Origin: Rheinheimera oceanensis
GTDB lineage: Bacteria > Pseudomonadota > Gammaproteobacteria > Enterobacterales > Alteromonadaceae
Direction of reading: 5' to 3'
NCBI RefSeq assembly: GCF_018831085.1
Contig: NZ_JAGPNM010000001.1
Span: forward strand, 186,001 to 250,000
Length of the DNA: 64,000 nt
Below the pieces are notes generated by a model that saw nothing but the letters and a program-made list of their open reading frames with translations, had not been told where the DNA came from and did not search any database. The position numbers and the translations under genes are program-made. This document shows, piece by piece, positions 48,901-57,867 of this stretch (the first letter of the stretch is position 1; every line of letters starts with the position of its first letter).

Positions 48901-50404
48901 GGGTATTAGCCTGGTACGGCGGCGGTTTTACACCAAACTGTTAAAAGAAATGAGGCCAGGCCAGCACTGGCAGGGCGAAGAGCTGGTTATCACGCCGGAT
49001 GGCCGTGAACGCCCTACGCTGATCAACATCAGTGCCATTGGCGAACAGCAGGAACTGGCTTTTTTCGTGCTGGTGTTTACCGATATTACCGCGCAGAAAA
49101 TAGCCGAAGATGAACTGCGCTACCTGGCCAATTATGATGCCCTGACCGGCCTGCCCAACCGGGCCCTATTAATGGACCGTATCTACCACGGTATTGATCA
49201 GGCCAAACGTGATAAAAGATCACTGGCACTATGTTTTATTGATCTGGACAAATTTAAGCAAATTAATGACTCACTTGGCCATGATGTCGGCGATTTACTA
49301 TTAAAAGAAGTCGCCCGGCGTTTAACCCTGACGCTACGAGACAGCGATACCGTAGCCCGCTTAGGCGGCGACGAGTTTATTGTGCTGCTTGAAGGCTATA
49401 AAACCACCGATAATATCAGCCATGTTGCCCGTAAGATGCTAACCGTTGTCAGTGAGCCGATGCAGTTAGGTACTCATACCGTTGGCGTATCCCCCAGTGT
49501 TGGTATTGCGATATACCCTGACGACGCCATCAACGCTATCGAGCTGTTAAAGCACGCTGATGTGGCGATGTACCATGCCAAAGAAGCCGGACGTAATAAC
49601 TTCCAGTTTTTTACCGCCGAAATGAACGAAAAAGCCCATATGCGGCTGGCACGGGAAACCCGCTTACGCAAAGCATTGCAACAAGATGAGTTTATTAACT
49701 TTTATCAGCCCATCGTTAATAGCCAAACCCGCCAGGTGGTGGGGGCAGAAGTGTTGATCCGCTGGCAAAGCAGCGAAGGGTTAATTTCTCCTGCCGAGTT
49801 TATTCCGTTGGCTGAAGAACTGCGGCTTATTATTAATATGACACATCAGTTACTGGAGCGGGCCCTGAGCGACTTACAACAGTGGCATCAGGATGGCTAT
49901 CAGCTGTATTTGTCAGTCAACTTATCTACCCAGCATCTGGAACAACCGGCACTGGTAGAACATACCCGGTTTCTGTTGCAGAAATATCAGATCCCGGCCA
50001 GTTGCCTGCGGTTTGAAGTTACCGAAAGCGCGCTGATGCGCGACCATCAAAGTGCTATTGATACCATGCTGGCGCTTAGCGAGCTGGGTGTACAACTGGC
50101 ACTGGATGACTTTGGTACCGGCTACTCGTCACTGAAATATCTGAAAGAACTGCCAATTGACGGTATTAAAATTGACCGCAGCTTTGTACAGGATATCGGC
50201 ATTGACAGCAGCGATGAAACCATTATTGAAGCCATGCTCAGTATGGCCAATAGCCTGGGCATGTACTGTGTAGCAGAAGGCGTGGAAACCGAGCAGCAAC
50301 TGGCATTTTTCAACCGCCGCCAGTGCTACCTGATCCAGGGGTATTTATTCGCTAAACCCATGAGCGCAGCTGATATTCCGGCATTTTTACAAACCGAACT
50401 GTAA
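45902..50404 (+). CDS. Giant sensor: periplasmic propeller, Y_Y_Y, PAS, GGDEF and EAL-type domains
   Basis: 1500 residues. Signal peptide (about 1-25); a two-component-type regulator propeller of many short W-L-A-T/W-I-G-T repeats (about 30-690); a Y_Y_Y domain (about 700-780); one transmembrane helix (about 783-803); two PAS domains (about 825-950 and 955-1070); GGDEF with intact 1155-1159 (LGGDEF); and a C-terminal EAL-family domain whose signature reads E-V-L at 1283-1285 with DDFGTGYSSL and KIDRSFV kept. It probably senses a periplasmic ligand and sets c-di-GMP in the cytoplasm. EVL keeps the catalytic Glu, so phosphodiesterase activity is plausible. GTG start with GGGAG upstream; ATG 45923 is an alternative. 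Confidence 0.9.
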   Translation: MNFVQPLMRFAALFLMLAVFNLAAAPLLRPLTPDQGLTQGSVNDLLLDNEGFLWLATEGGLNRFDSNQVVQVGTTLASLKEISFTRLLQDNNGSIFAATATGDLYRFNRTTGYIELAASLRQQNELPSSIFISGLVSSDSDTLLLSTHHSVFRLSLTDGSQEKLFDIRDAGYTNGWLRNIEYYQGYVLIAAFNGVIAVNLSNNQHQYLPYLDSSIVPNDQLHSKVLSIKHNRLWIGTVDGLYSINLDDMLANLQHQTPYQAKTELAALNIWQIKWVDDHALIPTERGLYRFYPQQQSSEFVLRFSDAGLGLFDNTIIDIVADKAGGYWLASRDNGAYYWHPRSQAFSQIVRTDNDNTTLSSNVVYSLLASDSQTLWIGTSNGLNKNQLHNGTNTSYLVNPDPKAIQHDGTIYAIYPADNNNLWLVNANGLRLFDTGTGKLQMPDKLKDSDKHYLNARNGHYFQYQRQWYFFNDSKLMRYTPDTGTIEDISNDSGAANNSSDAILGVYTGKSMGLLIAKPDEIWLWQPQTNSQRLIYRAPAYQPMLGRIANSMLQDKQGRLWISMSGIGLLGFAADTLELAHFYSVDDTLLSDAVYNLQLDKHDDIWFASHYGLARLDTDTLQIEFFTRDDGIYTHEYNSGAVTTLADGRLAFGSMRGVTLVNPARLQEQSGEPSVIITSLSLLSGNFQPVNTNLNERHFTLSHKDLGITLQFSAMNFSNQHKMRYRYWLEGKQNIHYPPQRGNSVIFPQLSSGDYTFNVVAISPESGAESAPAKIHLHIKPAFWLSGWALLSYAALLTLLLYKVYRLRRHQHALLRSIHTKALQSEQRLKQALASVNSGAWEWQADTNLLFASRIHTMLGYNESMNPLTLQQHQTLIHPDDREGFCTQWARFLQQPEQGFDFTYRMQHQSGNWLWFRDLGKATEHNTDNSVSKVIGTFSNITETRANQEKARLFGEAFQQTRDWVVILDDRQRVIAANQSFADAFGSVEQYLDQPRTHHLGISLVRRRFYTKLLKEMRPGQHWQGEELVITPDGRERPTLINISAIGEQQELAFFVLVFTDITAQKIAEDELRYLANYDALTGLPNRALLMDRIYHGIDQAKRDKRSLALCFIDLDKFKQINDSLGHDVGDLLLKEVARRLTLTLRDSDTVARLGGDEFIVLLEGYKTTDNISHVARKMLTVVSEPMQLGTHTVGVSPSVGIAIYPDDAINAIELLKHADVAMYHAKEAGRNNFQFFTAEMNEKAHMRLARETRLRKALQQDEFINFYQPIVNSQTRQVVGAEVLIRWQSSEGLISPAEFIPLAEELRLIINMTHQLLERALSDLQQWHQDGYQLYLSVNLSTQHLEQPALVEHTRFLLQKYQIPASCLRFEVTESALMRDHQSAIDTMLALSELGVQLALDDFGTGYSSLKYLKELPIDGIKIDRSFVQDIGIDSSDETIIEAMLSMANSLGMYCVAEGVETEQQLAFFNRRQCYLIQGYLFAKPMSAADIPAFLQTEL

Positions 50405-50514
50405 CAAGCGCCAGGCCGCTGCTGTACTGCGATATATTTTGCCGGCAGCAGCTAATGCGGCTACCGGCTCTGATATACTAAGCAGCCTTATTACCCACGC
50501 TGCAGGCTGTAATA

Positions 50515-51360
50515 TTGTCGCCGTTAGCCAAAGGAGCCTTACTACTGCTGCTGGCCGAAGCCTGCTTCGCTGGTATTGGCGCTGTAGTTAAATTTACCAG
50601 CGGCACCGCGTCAGAAGTGCAGGTGGTGTTTTTCCGCAACTTTTTCGCCTTGCTGCTAATGTTGCCATTTTTGTACAAACACGGTTTTCGTCTGTTAAAA
50701 ACCCAACGCTGGTACCTGCACCTTAGCCGCGCCTTAACCGGGCTTATCTCAATGTACTGCTTTTTCTATGTGCTGGCGCGCTTGCCACTGGCGCAGGGCA
50801 TGCTGGTATTATTGCTCTCGCCCTTTATTGTACCCATTATTGCCAGGTTCTGGTTAAAAGAGCGCCCCAGCCGCCTGACACTGTTTGCTATAGCACTGGG
50901 CTTTATTGGTGTCATGCTGGCGCTACCCGGCACCGCAGGCACTGTTGATGTTATTATGCTGGTAGCGCTGATATCTGCGGTATTAGTCGCGGTTACCAAA
51001 ACCACTATCCGTTATATGTCTGATACCGAGCCTGCAGTGCGTATTGTGTTTTACTTTTCCCTGCTTACCGCCATTTTATCAGCTGTACCGCTGCCATTTT
51101 ACTGGCAGCCACTGAATAACGAGGTATGGCTGGCATTTATTGGTATGGGCGTGCTGGCGGCAATTGGCCAACTGGCAATGACCCGGGCCTACGCCGTGGC
51201 ACCAGCCAGTGATATTGGTATGTGGACATACAGCAGCGTGATTTTCGCCGGTTTATTTGGTTATCTGTTCTGGCAGGAGCCGGTAACCATGGCCTGGTTT
51301 GCCGGTGTATTGGTTATTTTCTACGCCGGTTATATCACCACCCGGCAAAGGCTTTTATAG
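50515..51360 (+). CDS. DMT-superfamily (EamA) transporter
   Basis: 281 residues, with ten transmembrane segments in two EamA repeats. FFRNFFALLLMLPF and a second repeat from about 145 support the family. Metabolite exporter with unknown substrate. The first in-frame start is TTG at 50515; no ATG is near, so this start is inferred from the N-terminal helix. Confidence 0.88.
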   Translation: MSPLAKGALLLLLAEACFAGIGAVVKFTSGTASEVQVVFFRNFFALLLMLPFLYKHGFRLLKTQRWYLHLSRALTGLISMYCFFYVLARLPLAQGMLVLLLSPFIVPIIARFWLKERPSRLTLFAIALGFIGVMLALPGTAGTVDVIMLVALISAVLVAVTKTTIRYMSDTEPAVRIVFYFSLLTAILSAVPLPFYWQPLNNEVWLAFIGMGVLAAIGQLAMTRAYAVAPASDIGMWTYSSVIFAGLFGYLFWQEPVTMAWFAGVLVIFYAGYITTRQRLL

Positions 51361-51391
51361 CGATTCTGCCAACTCATTATGAACAGACAGC

Positions 51392-51555
51392 GATCGGTTG
51401 ACTCTAAGTCAACCGTTGAAGGCATGGAGACTGACAAATTCGCCGGGAGCGAATTTGAACAGCTCTGCTGGTCCGCAGGATAAACTTCATGGATGAAGTT
51501 TATAGTCGAGCCCCCACGGATGGGTTTACGGCGCGTTGACGTGGGTAAACCGATC
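51392..51555. repeat. Hairpin-rich palindromic intergenic element (type B)
   Basis: 164-bp element in the 303-bp gap before miaB. Outer arms GATCGGTT (51392-51399) and AACCGATC (51548-51555). It shares a left part (CTAAG..AACCGTTGAAGGCATGGA) and a right part (TCGAGCC..GGATG..TTTACGGCG..GTGGGTAAACCG) with the element at 57758-57846 in opposite orientation. Its centre holds about 75 extra bases with hairpins AAATTCGC/GCGAATTT and TAAACTTCAT/ATGAAGTTTA. Beyond it, CTACTTCGAAGTAG (51562-51575) is another palindrome. No ORF is evident. Confidence 0.75.
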
Positions 51556-51663
51556 TCTGCCCTACTTCGAAGTAGCCATTTTAAGCAAGCGCTGGCAACG
51601 CGGGCCCGAACAGGCTAAAATACGCTCCTTTTTTCCAAGTGACAATACAGGTAACGACACACA

Positions 51664-53097
51664 ATGGGCAAAAAACTGCACATTAAAACCTGGGGCTGCC
51701 AGATGAACGAATACGATTCATCCAAAATGGCCGACCTGCTGGATGCTACCCACGGCTATACGCTGACCGAAGAGGCTGAAGACGCAGATGTTATTCTGCT
51801 AAACACCTGTTCTATCCGCGAAAAAGCACAGGAAAAAGTATTCCATCAGTTGGGTCGCTGGCGTCCGCTGAAGGAGAAAAACCCTGATTTAGTGATTGGT
51901 GTCGGTGGCTGCGTAGCCTCACAGGAAGGCGCATCCATTCGTGAACGTGCGCCTTATGTTGATATCGTCTTTGGCCCGCAAACCCTGCACCGGCTGCCGG
52001 AAATGATCAACGCCGTGCGCGGTAACAAATCGCCGGTAGTGGATGTATCCTTCCCGGAAATTGAAAAATTCGACCGCCTGCCCGAGCCTAAAGCCGATGG
52101 CCCAACCGCCTTTGTGTCGGTAATGGAAGGCTGCTCAAAATACTGTACCTTCTGCGTGGTGCCTTATACCCGCGGTGAAGAAGTCAGCCGGCCACTGGAT
52201 GATGTGTTGTTTGAAATTGCTCAGTTAGCCGAACAAGGCGTGCGCGAAGTTAACCTGCTGGGGCAAAACGTTAACGGCTACCGCGGGGAAAAATTCGACG
52301 GCACTATCTGTCATTTCTCGGAATTACTGCGTTTAGTTGCCGCTATTGACGGTATTGACCGTATTCGCTACACCACCTCGCACCCGGTAGAATTTACTGA
52401 CGATATTATCGAAGTATACCGCGACGTACCCGAGCTGGTTGATCACCTGCACCTGCCGGTACAAAGTGGTTCAGATCGTATCTTGAACCTGATGAAACGC
52501 GGCCACACCGCACTGGAATATAAATCGCAAATTCGTAAGCTGAAGAAAATCAGGCCGAATTTAAGCATGTCATCTGATTTTATTATCGGCTTCCCCGGTG
52601 AAGATGATGCCGATTTCCAGGCTACCATGGATTTAATTGCCGCAATCAATTTTGATATGAGTTTCAGCTTTATTTACAGTGCCCGGCCAGGCACACCGGC
52701 AGCAGACTTGCCGGATGATGTCAGCGAAGAAGCCAAAAAACAACGGCTGTACATATTGCAGGATCGGATAAACCAGCAGGCACTGAAAATTGCCCGCGGC
52801 ATGCTCGGTACCGAACAGCGTATTCTGGTAGAAGGGCCGTCGAAAAAAGATATTATGGAACTGACCGGCCGCACCGAAAATAACCGTGTGGTGAATTTTG
52901 AAGGCTCACCAGACATGATTGGCTGCTTTGTCGATGTGAAAATTACTGATGTATTCAGTAATTCATTGCGTGGTACGCTAGTCCGCACAGAGCAGGATAT
53001 GGGCCTGCGCCGCGAAGTAGCACCGCAGCAAATTCTGGCACGGCAAAAAACCGTACCGGTAGCAGACGTACTTGGCGTAACTACTTATACACCTTAA
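51664..53097 (+). CDS. miaB: tRNA-2-methylthio-N6-dimethylallyladenosine synthase
   Basis: 477 residues. Radical-SAM methylthiotransferase that adds 2-methylthio to i6A37 of tRNAs reading U-starting codons. N-terminal cluster Cys12 (KTWGCQMN), LLNTCS and GVGGC; radical-SAM cluster Cys157/Cys161/Cys164; TRAM domain at about 380-445. It heads the miaB-ybeZ-ybeY-ybeX-lnt cluster, an order conserved in gammaproteobacteria. Confidence 0.98.
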   Translation: MGKKLHIKTWGCQMNEYDSSKMADLLDATHGYTLTEEAEDADVILLNTCSIREKAQEKVFHQLGRWRPLKEKNPDLVIGVGGCVASQEGASIRERAPYVDIVFGPQTLHRLPEMINAVRGNKSPVVDVSFPEIEKFDRLPEPKADGPTAFVSVMEGCSKYCTFCVVPYTRGEEVSRPLDDVLFEIAQLAEQGVREVNLLGQNVNGYRGEKFDGTICHFSELLRLVAAIDGIDRIRYTTSHPVEFTDDIIEVYRDVPELVDHLHLPVQSGSDRILNLMKRGHTALEYKSQIRKLKKIRPNLSMSSDFIIGFPGEDDADFQATMDLIAAINFDMSFSFIYSARPGTPAADLPDDVSEEAKKQRLYILQDRINQQALKIARGMLGTEQRILVEGPSKKDIMELTGRTENNRVVNFEGSPDMIGCFVDVKITDVFSNSLRGTLVRTEQDMGLRREVAPQQILARQKTVPVADVLGVTTYTP

Positions 53098-53104
53098 CTG
53101 ATCC

Positions 53105-53123
53105 GGGGGCATTAATTGCCCCC
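53105..53123 (+). other. Hairpin between miaB and ybeZ
   Basis: GGGGGCA/TGCCCCC, a 7-bp stem with a 5-nt loop, 7 bases after the miaB stop. There is no T run, so it is more likely an mRNA processing or stability element than a terminator. Confidence 0.45.
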
Positions 53124-53143
53124 TTCTACACTGAGGCAGGCAT

Positions 53144-54148
53144 TTGAGCACAACTTTACATACTGCAGATTTAACGCTGGAAGGTGCTGACAGCCGGCGG
53201 TTAACGCTGTTATGTGGCCCCTTTGACGATAACTTAAAGCACGTTGAACGCCGTTTACTGGTAGATATCAGTCAGCGCGACAACCAGCTGAAAATAGCCG
53301 GCCCGGCCGATAACGTTGCAGCGGCTTTAGATGTGTTGCAACAATTGTATGCCGCCACGGCGCTGCCAACGGCAGAGTTAACCCCCGAGCAGGTGCATTT
53401 GCTGATCAGCGAAAACTACGATATTCAGTATCAGCAACACGACGGCGAGCCGCGTGATTTTAGCCTGAAAACCAAAAAAGGCCTGATCAAACCACGTAAC
53501 CCAAACCAGGCAACTTATGTTGGCAATGTGCTTAAACACGATGTCTGCTTTGGCATAGGCCCGGCTGGTACCGGTAAAACTTATTTAGCCGTAGCCTGTG
53601 CCGTTGACGCACTGGAGCGTAACCTGGTGCGGCGCATTGTATTAACGCGCCCGGCGGTAGAAGCCGGTGAAAAACTGGGCTTTTTACCCGGCGACTTAGC
53701 ACAGAAAGTTGACCCGTACCTGCGCCCTTTGTACGACGCCCTGTTTGAAATGCTCGGTTTTGAAAAAGTAGAAAAATACCTTGAGCGCGGCATTATTGAA
53801 ATTGCGCCACTGGCGTATATGCGTGGCCGTACACTGAACGACGCCTTTATTATTCTCGATGAAAGCCAGAACACCACGGTTGAACAGATGAAAATGTTTT
53901 TAACCCGTATTGGCTTTAGCTCCAAAGCGGTGATCACCGGCGACATCACCCAGGTAGATTTACCCCGTGGCCAATATTCCGGCTTAAAACATGCCATTGA
54001 TGTACTTAGCGACGTAGACGAAATCAGCTTTAACCACTTTACCGCCAAAGACGTGGTGCGCCACCCGATAGTGCAGCGCATTGTTATGGCTTATGAAGCC
54101 TTTGAAGCAGCAAAAGCGGCAGCAGATAACGCCGCTAAAGGCCAATAA
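53144..54148 (+). CDS. ybeZ: PhoH-like ATPase YbeZ
   Basis: 334 residues. PhoH-family NTPase with a Walker A motif GPAGTGKT at about 141-148 and Walker B ILDESQN at about 240. It works with YbeY in rRNA processing and ribosome quality control. It starts with TTG preceded by GAGG. Its stop overlaps the ybeY ATG by one base (TAATG). Confidence 0.95.
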   Translation: MSTTLHTADLTLEGADSRRLTLLCGPFDDNLKHVERRLLVDISQRDNQLKIAGPADNVAAALDVLQQLYAATALPTAELTPEQVHLLISENYDIQYQQHDGEPRDFSLKTKKGLIKPRNPNQATYVGNVLKHDVCFGIGPAGTGKTYLAVACAVDALERNLVRRIVLTRPAVEAGEKLGFLPGDLAQKVDPYLRPLYDALFEMLGFEKVEKYLERGIIEIAPLAYMRGRTLNDAFIILDESQNTTVEQMKMFLTRIGFSSKAVITGDITQVDLPRGQYSGLKHAIDVLSDVDEISFNHFTAKDVVRHPIVQRIVMAYEAFEAAKAAADNAAKGQ

Positions 54149-54609
54149 TGGCAATTACTCTCGATTTACAGCTGGCCAGCACAGCAGATAATTTACCTAC
54201 CGAAGCCCAGGTACAGCAATGGCTGGATGCAGCCATACTGCCTTTTCAGGCCGAAGCCGAAGTAACGGTGCGTATTGTTGATCATGCTGAAAGTCAGCAA
54301 CTGAATTTTGATTATCGCAGCAAAGATAAACCCACCAATGTGCTGAGCTTTCCGTTTCAGTGTCCGCCGGGCATTGAACTGCCGTTATTGGGTGACTTAG
54401 TGATATGTGCACCGGTCGTTGCCGCAGAAGCAGCCGAACAACATAAAAGCCTGCAGGCGCACTGGGCACATATGGTAGTACACGGATGCTTGCATTTATT
54501 GGGCTTTGACCATATAAATGACGACGATGCCGAGCAAATGGAAGCCGAAGAAGTGACCATATTGCAACAACTTGGCATTAATAACCCCTATTTGTTGGAT
54601 AACGAATAG
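54148..54609 (+). CDS. ybeY: Endoribonuclease YbeY
   Basis: 153 residues. Zinc endoribonuclease needed for 16S rRNA 3'-end maturation. The metal site [11 protein letters not shown] is complete. Overlaps ybeZ by one base and is followed by ybeX after 33 bases, so translation is probably coupled. Confidence 0.97.
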   Translation: MAITLDLQLASTADNLPTEAQVQQWLDAAILPFQAEAEVTVRIVDHAESQQLNFDYRSKDKPTNVLSFPFQCPPGIELPLLGDLVICAPVVAAEAAEQHKSLQAHWAHMVVHGCLHLLGFDHINDDDAEQMEAEEVTILQQLGINNPYLLDNE

Positions 54610-54642
54610 GTTTTTTTTGTTTTTTGGAGCAACAGTTCACCC

Positions 54643-55515
54643 ATGAGTGACGACAATCCCCACTCTAGTCGCGGTTCTGCCGGCAAATCCTGGTTAGATC
54701 GGATCGCCAGTATCTTCAGTGCAGAACCACAAGATATATCTGACTTACAAGACATCATCAGTGAAGCGCAAACGCGCAACCTGATCGATACCGATACCAA
54801 AAGCATGCTGGACGGCGTGCTGGACGTTTCCAGTATGCGGGCCCGTGACATTATGGTACCGCGCTCACAGATGGCCACTATCGACATTGACGACTCTGTC
54901 GCTGATATGCTGCCCATTCTGATGGAAAACAACCACAGCCGTTATCCTGTCGTCAATGAAGACAAAGACCATATTGAAGGCATACTGCTGGTCAAAGACC
55001 TGTTGCAATATGCACTGGACCCCAATGTTAACAACTGGCATCTGCGCGATTTACTGCGCCCGGCCGTAATTATCCCCGAGAGTAAGCGGGTTGACGCACT
55101 TTTAAAAGAGTTCCGCCAGAAACGCTATCATATGGCCATAGTAGTAGATGAATACGGCGGTGTATCCGGCCTGGTAACCATTGAAGATATTCTGGAGCAA
55201 ATTGTCGGCGAAATTGAAGACGAGCACGACGATGAAGAAGAAAACGATATCAAGAAAATGGCATCAAGGGTGTTTCAGGTTAGTGCTTTAACTCCACTGG
55301 ATGAATTTAACGAATCTTTTAACACCACCTTTAATGAAGAAGACGCCGACACCATTGGTGGCATAGTGCTGCATGCCTTTGGCCATATGCCGGCTAAAGG
55401 TGAAAGCATCGAACTTGAAGGGCTAACCTTTAAGGTCAGTAAAGCCAACAGCCGCCGTTTAGTACAGCTGCAAGTGATCCGCGCTAAAGAACCTGCCGAG
55501 ACAGAGGAAAACTAA
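54643..55515 (+). CDS. ybeX: CorC/YbeX magnesium and cobalt efflux protein
   Basis: 290 residues. Two CBS domains at about 65-190 and a CorC_HlyC transporter-associated domain at about 205-285, with no transmembrane helix, as usual for YbeX. Implicated in magnesium homeostasis and ribosome metabolism together with the neighbouring genes. An Asp/Glu-rich linker lies at about 190-202. Confidence 0.95.
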   Translation: MSDDNPHSSRGSAGKSWLDRIASIFSAEPQDISDLQDIISEAQTRNLIDTDTKSMLDGVLDVSSMRARDIMVPRSQMATIDIDDSVADMLPILMENNHSRYPVVNEDKDHIEGILLVKDLLQYALDPNVNNWHLRDLLRPAVIIPESKRVDALLKEFRQKRYHMAIVVDEYGGVSGLVTIEDILEQIVGEIEDEHDDEEENDIKKMASRVFQVSALTPLDEFNESFNTTFNEEDADTIGGIVLHAFGHMPAKGESIELEGLTFKVSKANSRRLVQLQVIRAKEPAETEEN

Positions 55516-55520
55516 CTATC

Positions 55521-57083
55521 TTGCGTGCTGTAATCGCCAAGTTACAACCGGCCCTGCCCCACCTGTTGCTGATTGCAGCCGGTGGGATTACCACTCTGGC
55601 CTTTGCACCATATACATTATGGTGGCTACCACTGCTTAGCCTGGCATTGCTGGTATTTTTACTGCAGCGTGCATCAACAGCGAAACAGGCAGCACTAAGA
55701 GGCTTTAGTTTTGGCCTTGGCTGGTTTGGTGTTGGCATCAGTTGGGTGCATGTCAGTATTGATCAATTCGGTGGCTTACCACTGGCAGGTAGCCTGGGGC
55801 TGATGGCCTTGCTGGTCAGTTATCTGGCGTTATTTCCCGCACTGGCAAGCCTGCTTAGCTATAAACTGCAACGCCCGGCGTTTACACCGCTGTTATTTGC
55901 CGCTTGCTGGACAATCACAGAATGGCTGCGTAGCTGGCTATTTACCGGTTTTCCATGGTTGTCTATGGGCTACAGCCAAACCAGCCATGGCCTGCGTGAC
56001 TTCGCCCCGCTGATTGGCGAAACCGGCATCAGCTTTTTGCTGGTGTTTGCCGCCGCCGCGCTGGCCCAGCTTTTCTCGCAGCAACGCGCAACCAGCCGCT
56101 ATAGTTACGCCATTGTTGCCGGTTTATTATTTGCGCTAAGCCCGCAACTGGTAAAGTTTAACGGCTGGCAATACAGCGAAGAACAACTGTCTGTCGCGCT
56201 GGTGCAAGGCAACATAAAACAGGATTTACGCTGGGCGCCGGAGCAGGAATGGCCCACCATGCTTAAATATATGGATATGACAAGGCCAAACTTTCAGGCC
56301 GATTTAATTATCTGGCCGGAAGCGGCCATTCCCAGGCTGGAGCCTGTAGCACAGGATTTTCTGGATAACCTCAACCGTGCAGCGCTGTATCAGAATACCG
56401 CCGTCATCAGCGGCATTCTTGACTACAACAGCAAGACCGAGCAAGCCTGGAACAATTTGATTGTACTGGGTAAGCGCTATACCGACTCTACCGACGGCGA
56501 CTACTTTTACGGCCATGGCAACCGCTACAGCAAACACCATTTACTGCCAATAGGCGAGTTTGTGCCACTGGAGGGCTTGCTACGCAAACTGGCACCTATT
56601 TTTGATTTGCCGATGAGCTCCTTTACCCGTGGTGCCTATGTGCAGCCGAATCTGGTGGCTAACAGCTACCATTTATTGCCCGCCATTTGTTTTGAAATTG
56701 CCTTTCCAGCCCAGATAGCTGCCAATATGACAGACGCAACGCAACTGCTACTGACAGTAAGCAATGACGCCTGGTTTGGCGACAGCATAGGGCCGCATCA
56801 GCATTTACAAATAGCACAAATGCGGGCGCTGGAATTTGGCCGGCCGGTATTGCGGGCAACAAATAACGGCGTAACAGCCACCATTGATGCCAGCGGTAAT
56901 ATTAGCGCCACCGTACCGCAGTTTACTGAAGCGGTGTTAAAAGACGAGTTACGCCTGAGCACAGGCACCACCCCTTACAGCCGTTTTGGTGATAAGCCGT
57001 TGTGGTTAATATGCGGTTTGTTACTGTTTTTGTTCGGTATTATTAGGTGGCGCAGTGCAAAAACGGCTGTTAACACTATTTAA
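55521..57083 (+). CDS. lnt: Apolipoprotein N-acyltransferase
   Basis: 520 residues. Adds the third acyl chain to lipoproteins at the inner membrane. N-terminal transmembrane helices (about 12-200) precede the nitrilase-like domain (about 225-470). Catalytic Glu is in IIWPEAA at about 258 and catalytic Cys in PAICFEI near 392. It starts with TTG only 5 bases after the ybeX stop. The many lipoproteins in this window depend on it. Confidence 0.96.
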   Translation: MRAVIAKLQPALPHLLLIAAGGITTLAFAPYTLWWLPLLSLALLVFLLQRASTAKQAALRGFSFGLGWFGVGISWVHVSIDQFGGLPLAGSLGLMALLVSYLALFPALASLLSYKLQRPAFTPLLFAACWTITEWLRSWLFTGFPWLSMGYSQTSHGLRDFAPLIGETGISFLLVFAAAALAQLFSQQRATSRYSYAIVAGLLFALSPQLVKFNGWQYSEEQLSVALVQGNIKQDLRWAPEQEWPTMLKYMDMTRPNFQADLIIWPEAAIPRLEPVAQDFLDNLNRAALYQNTAVISGILDYNSKTEQAWNNLIVLGKRYTDSTDGDYFYGHGNRYSKHHLLPIGEFVPLEGLLRKLAPIFDLPMSSFTRGAYVQPNLVANSYHLLPAICFEIAFPAQIAANMTDATQLLLTVSNDAWFGDSIGPHQHLQIAQMRALEFGRPVLRATNNGVTATIDASGNISATVPQFTEAVLKDELRLSTGTTPYSRFGDKPLWLICGLLLFLFGIIRWRSAKTAVNTI

Positions 57084-57158
57084 TCATTAACATTTAACTT
57101 GAGAAGCCATCCCAGTCAGGTAGACTAGCTGCACGCTTTTGTTTTGCCGGCCCATGGT

Positions 57159-57737
57159 ATGACCCTACTGCACAATATCAGCCGCACCCTGCAGCGTCGC
57201 CGCAACAGTACCTGGCATGCTCTGGGATATGACACTACAGTACGCGCTGAAACCCCGGCCGACTACGAGGCAGTAGCCAGCCTTACCCGCTCTGCGTTTA
57301 ATAATGAAGCTGAAGTGCACCTGATCACCGCATTGCGTCAACAGGCTGTTGATAGGATTGCGCTGGTAGCAGAGCAGCACGGCCAGCTTGTGGGCCATAT
57401 TTTGTTCTCTGCCGCTACTCTGGATAACGCACCAGAAACAAAATTAATGGCCTTAGCCCCCATGGCAGTAAGTAATGTGCTGCAGCATCAGGGCATAGGT
57501 TCAGCATTGGTTCGGGCCGGGCTGGAGCAATGCAAAAAACAGGGTATTGCCGCAGTAGTGGTGCTGGGCCATCCGGCGTACTACCCCAGGTTTGGTTTTG
57601 TTCCGGCCAGCCGGTTTAATATCAGTTGCCCGTGGCAGGCTCCAGACAACGCCTTTATGCTGTTAGAGCTGACACCCGGCGCGCTTAAAGGCAAAAGTGG
57701 CCAGGTGCAGTATCACCCTGCTTTTGCGACGCTTTAA
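57159..57737 (+). CDS. GNAT-family N-acetyltransferase
   Basis: 192 residues from ATG 57159; a TTG five codons upstream is an alternative. A YhbS-like GNAT fold spans about 25-160, with the acetyl-CoA loop VLQHQGIGSALV and HPAYYPRFGF typical of the family. The N-terminal 25 residues are basic. Substrate unknown. No clear ribosome site, so the start is uncertain. Confidence 0.85.
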   Translation: MTLLHNISRTLQRRRNSTWHALGYDTTVRAETPADYEAVASLTRSAFNNEAEVHLITALRQQAVDRIALVAEQHGQLVGHILFSAATLDNAPETKLMALAPMAVSNVLQHQGIGSALVRAGLEQCKKQGIAAVVVLGHPAYYPRFGFVPASRFNISCPWQAPDNAFMLLELTPGALKGKSGQVQYHPAFATL

Positions 57738-57757
57738 TCCGTGGATACAACTCGAAC

Positions 57758-57846
57758 CGGTTTACCCACGCTAACACGCCGTGAATACATCCCTGTAGGC
57801 TCGACTCAGGCATCCATGCCTTCAACGGTTAGCTTAGGGTAAACCG
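57758..57846. repeat. Palindromic intergenic element (type A)
   Basis: 89-bp element in the gap between the GNAT gene and the Lon-like gene. Terminal inverted repeats CGGTTTACCC (57758-57767) and GGGTAAACCG (57837-57846), extended inward by matching GCTAAC/GTTAGC segments. The centre has GGCATCCATGCC. On the minus strand it matches the two ends of the element at 51392-51555 closely, so the two are copies of one family, differing by a central block. Confidence 0.75.
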
Positions 57847-57867
57847 ATTCTCATATGGATGTATTAA

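Noticed and set aside
53105..53123. Terminator between miaB and ybeZ
   Set aside because: The stem is not followed by a T run, and the gap is short within a conserved cluster.
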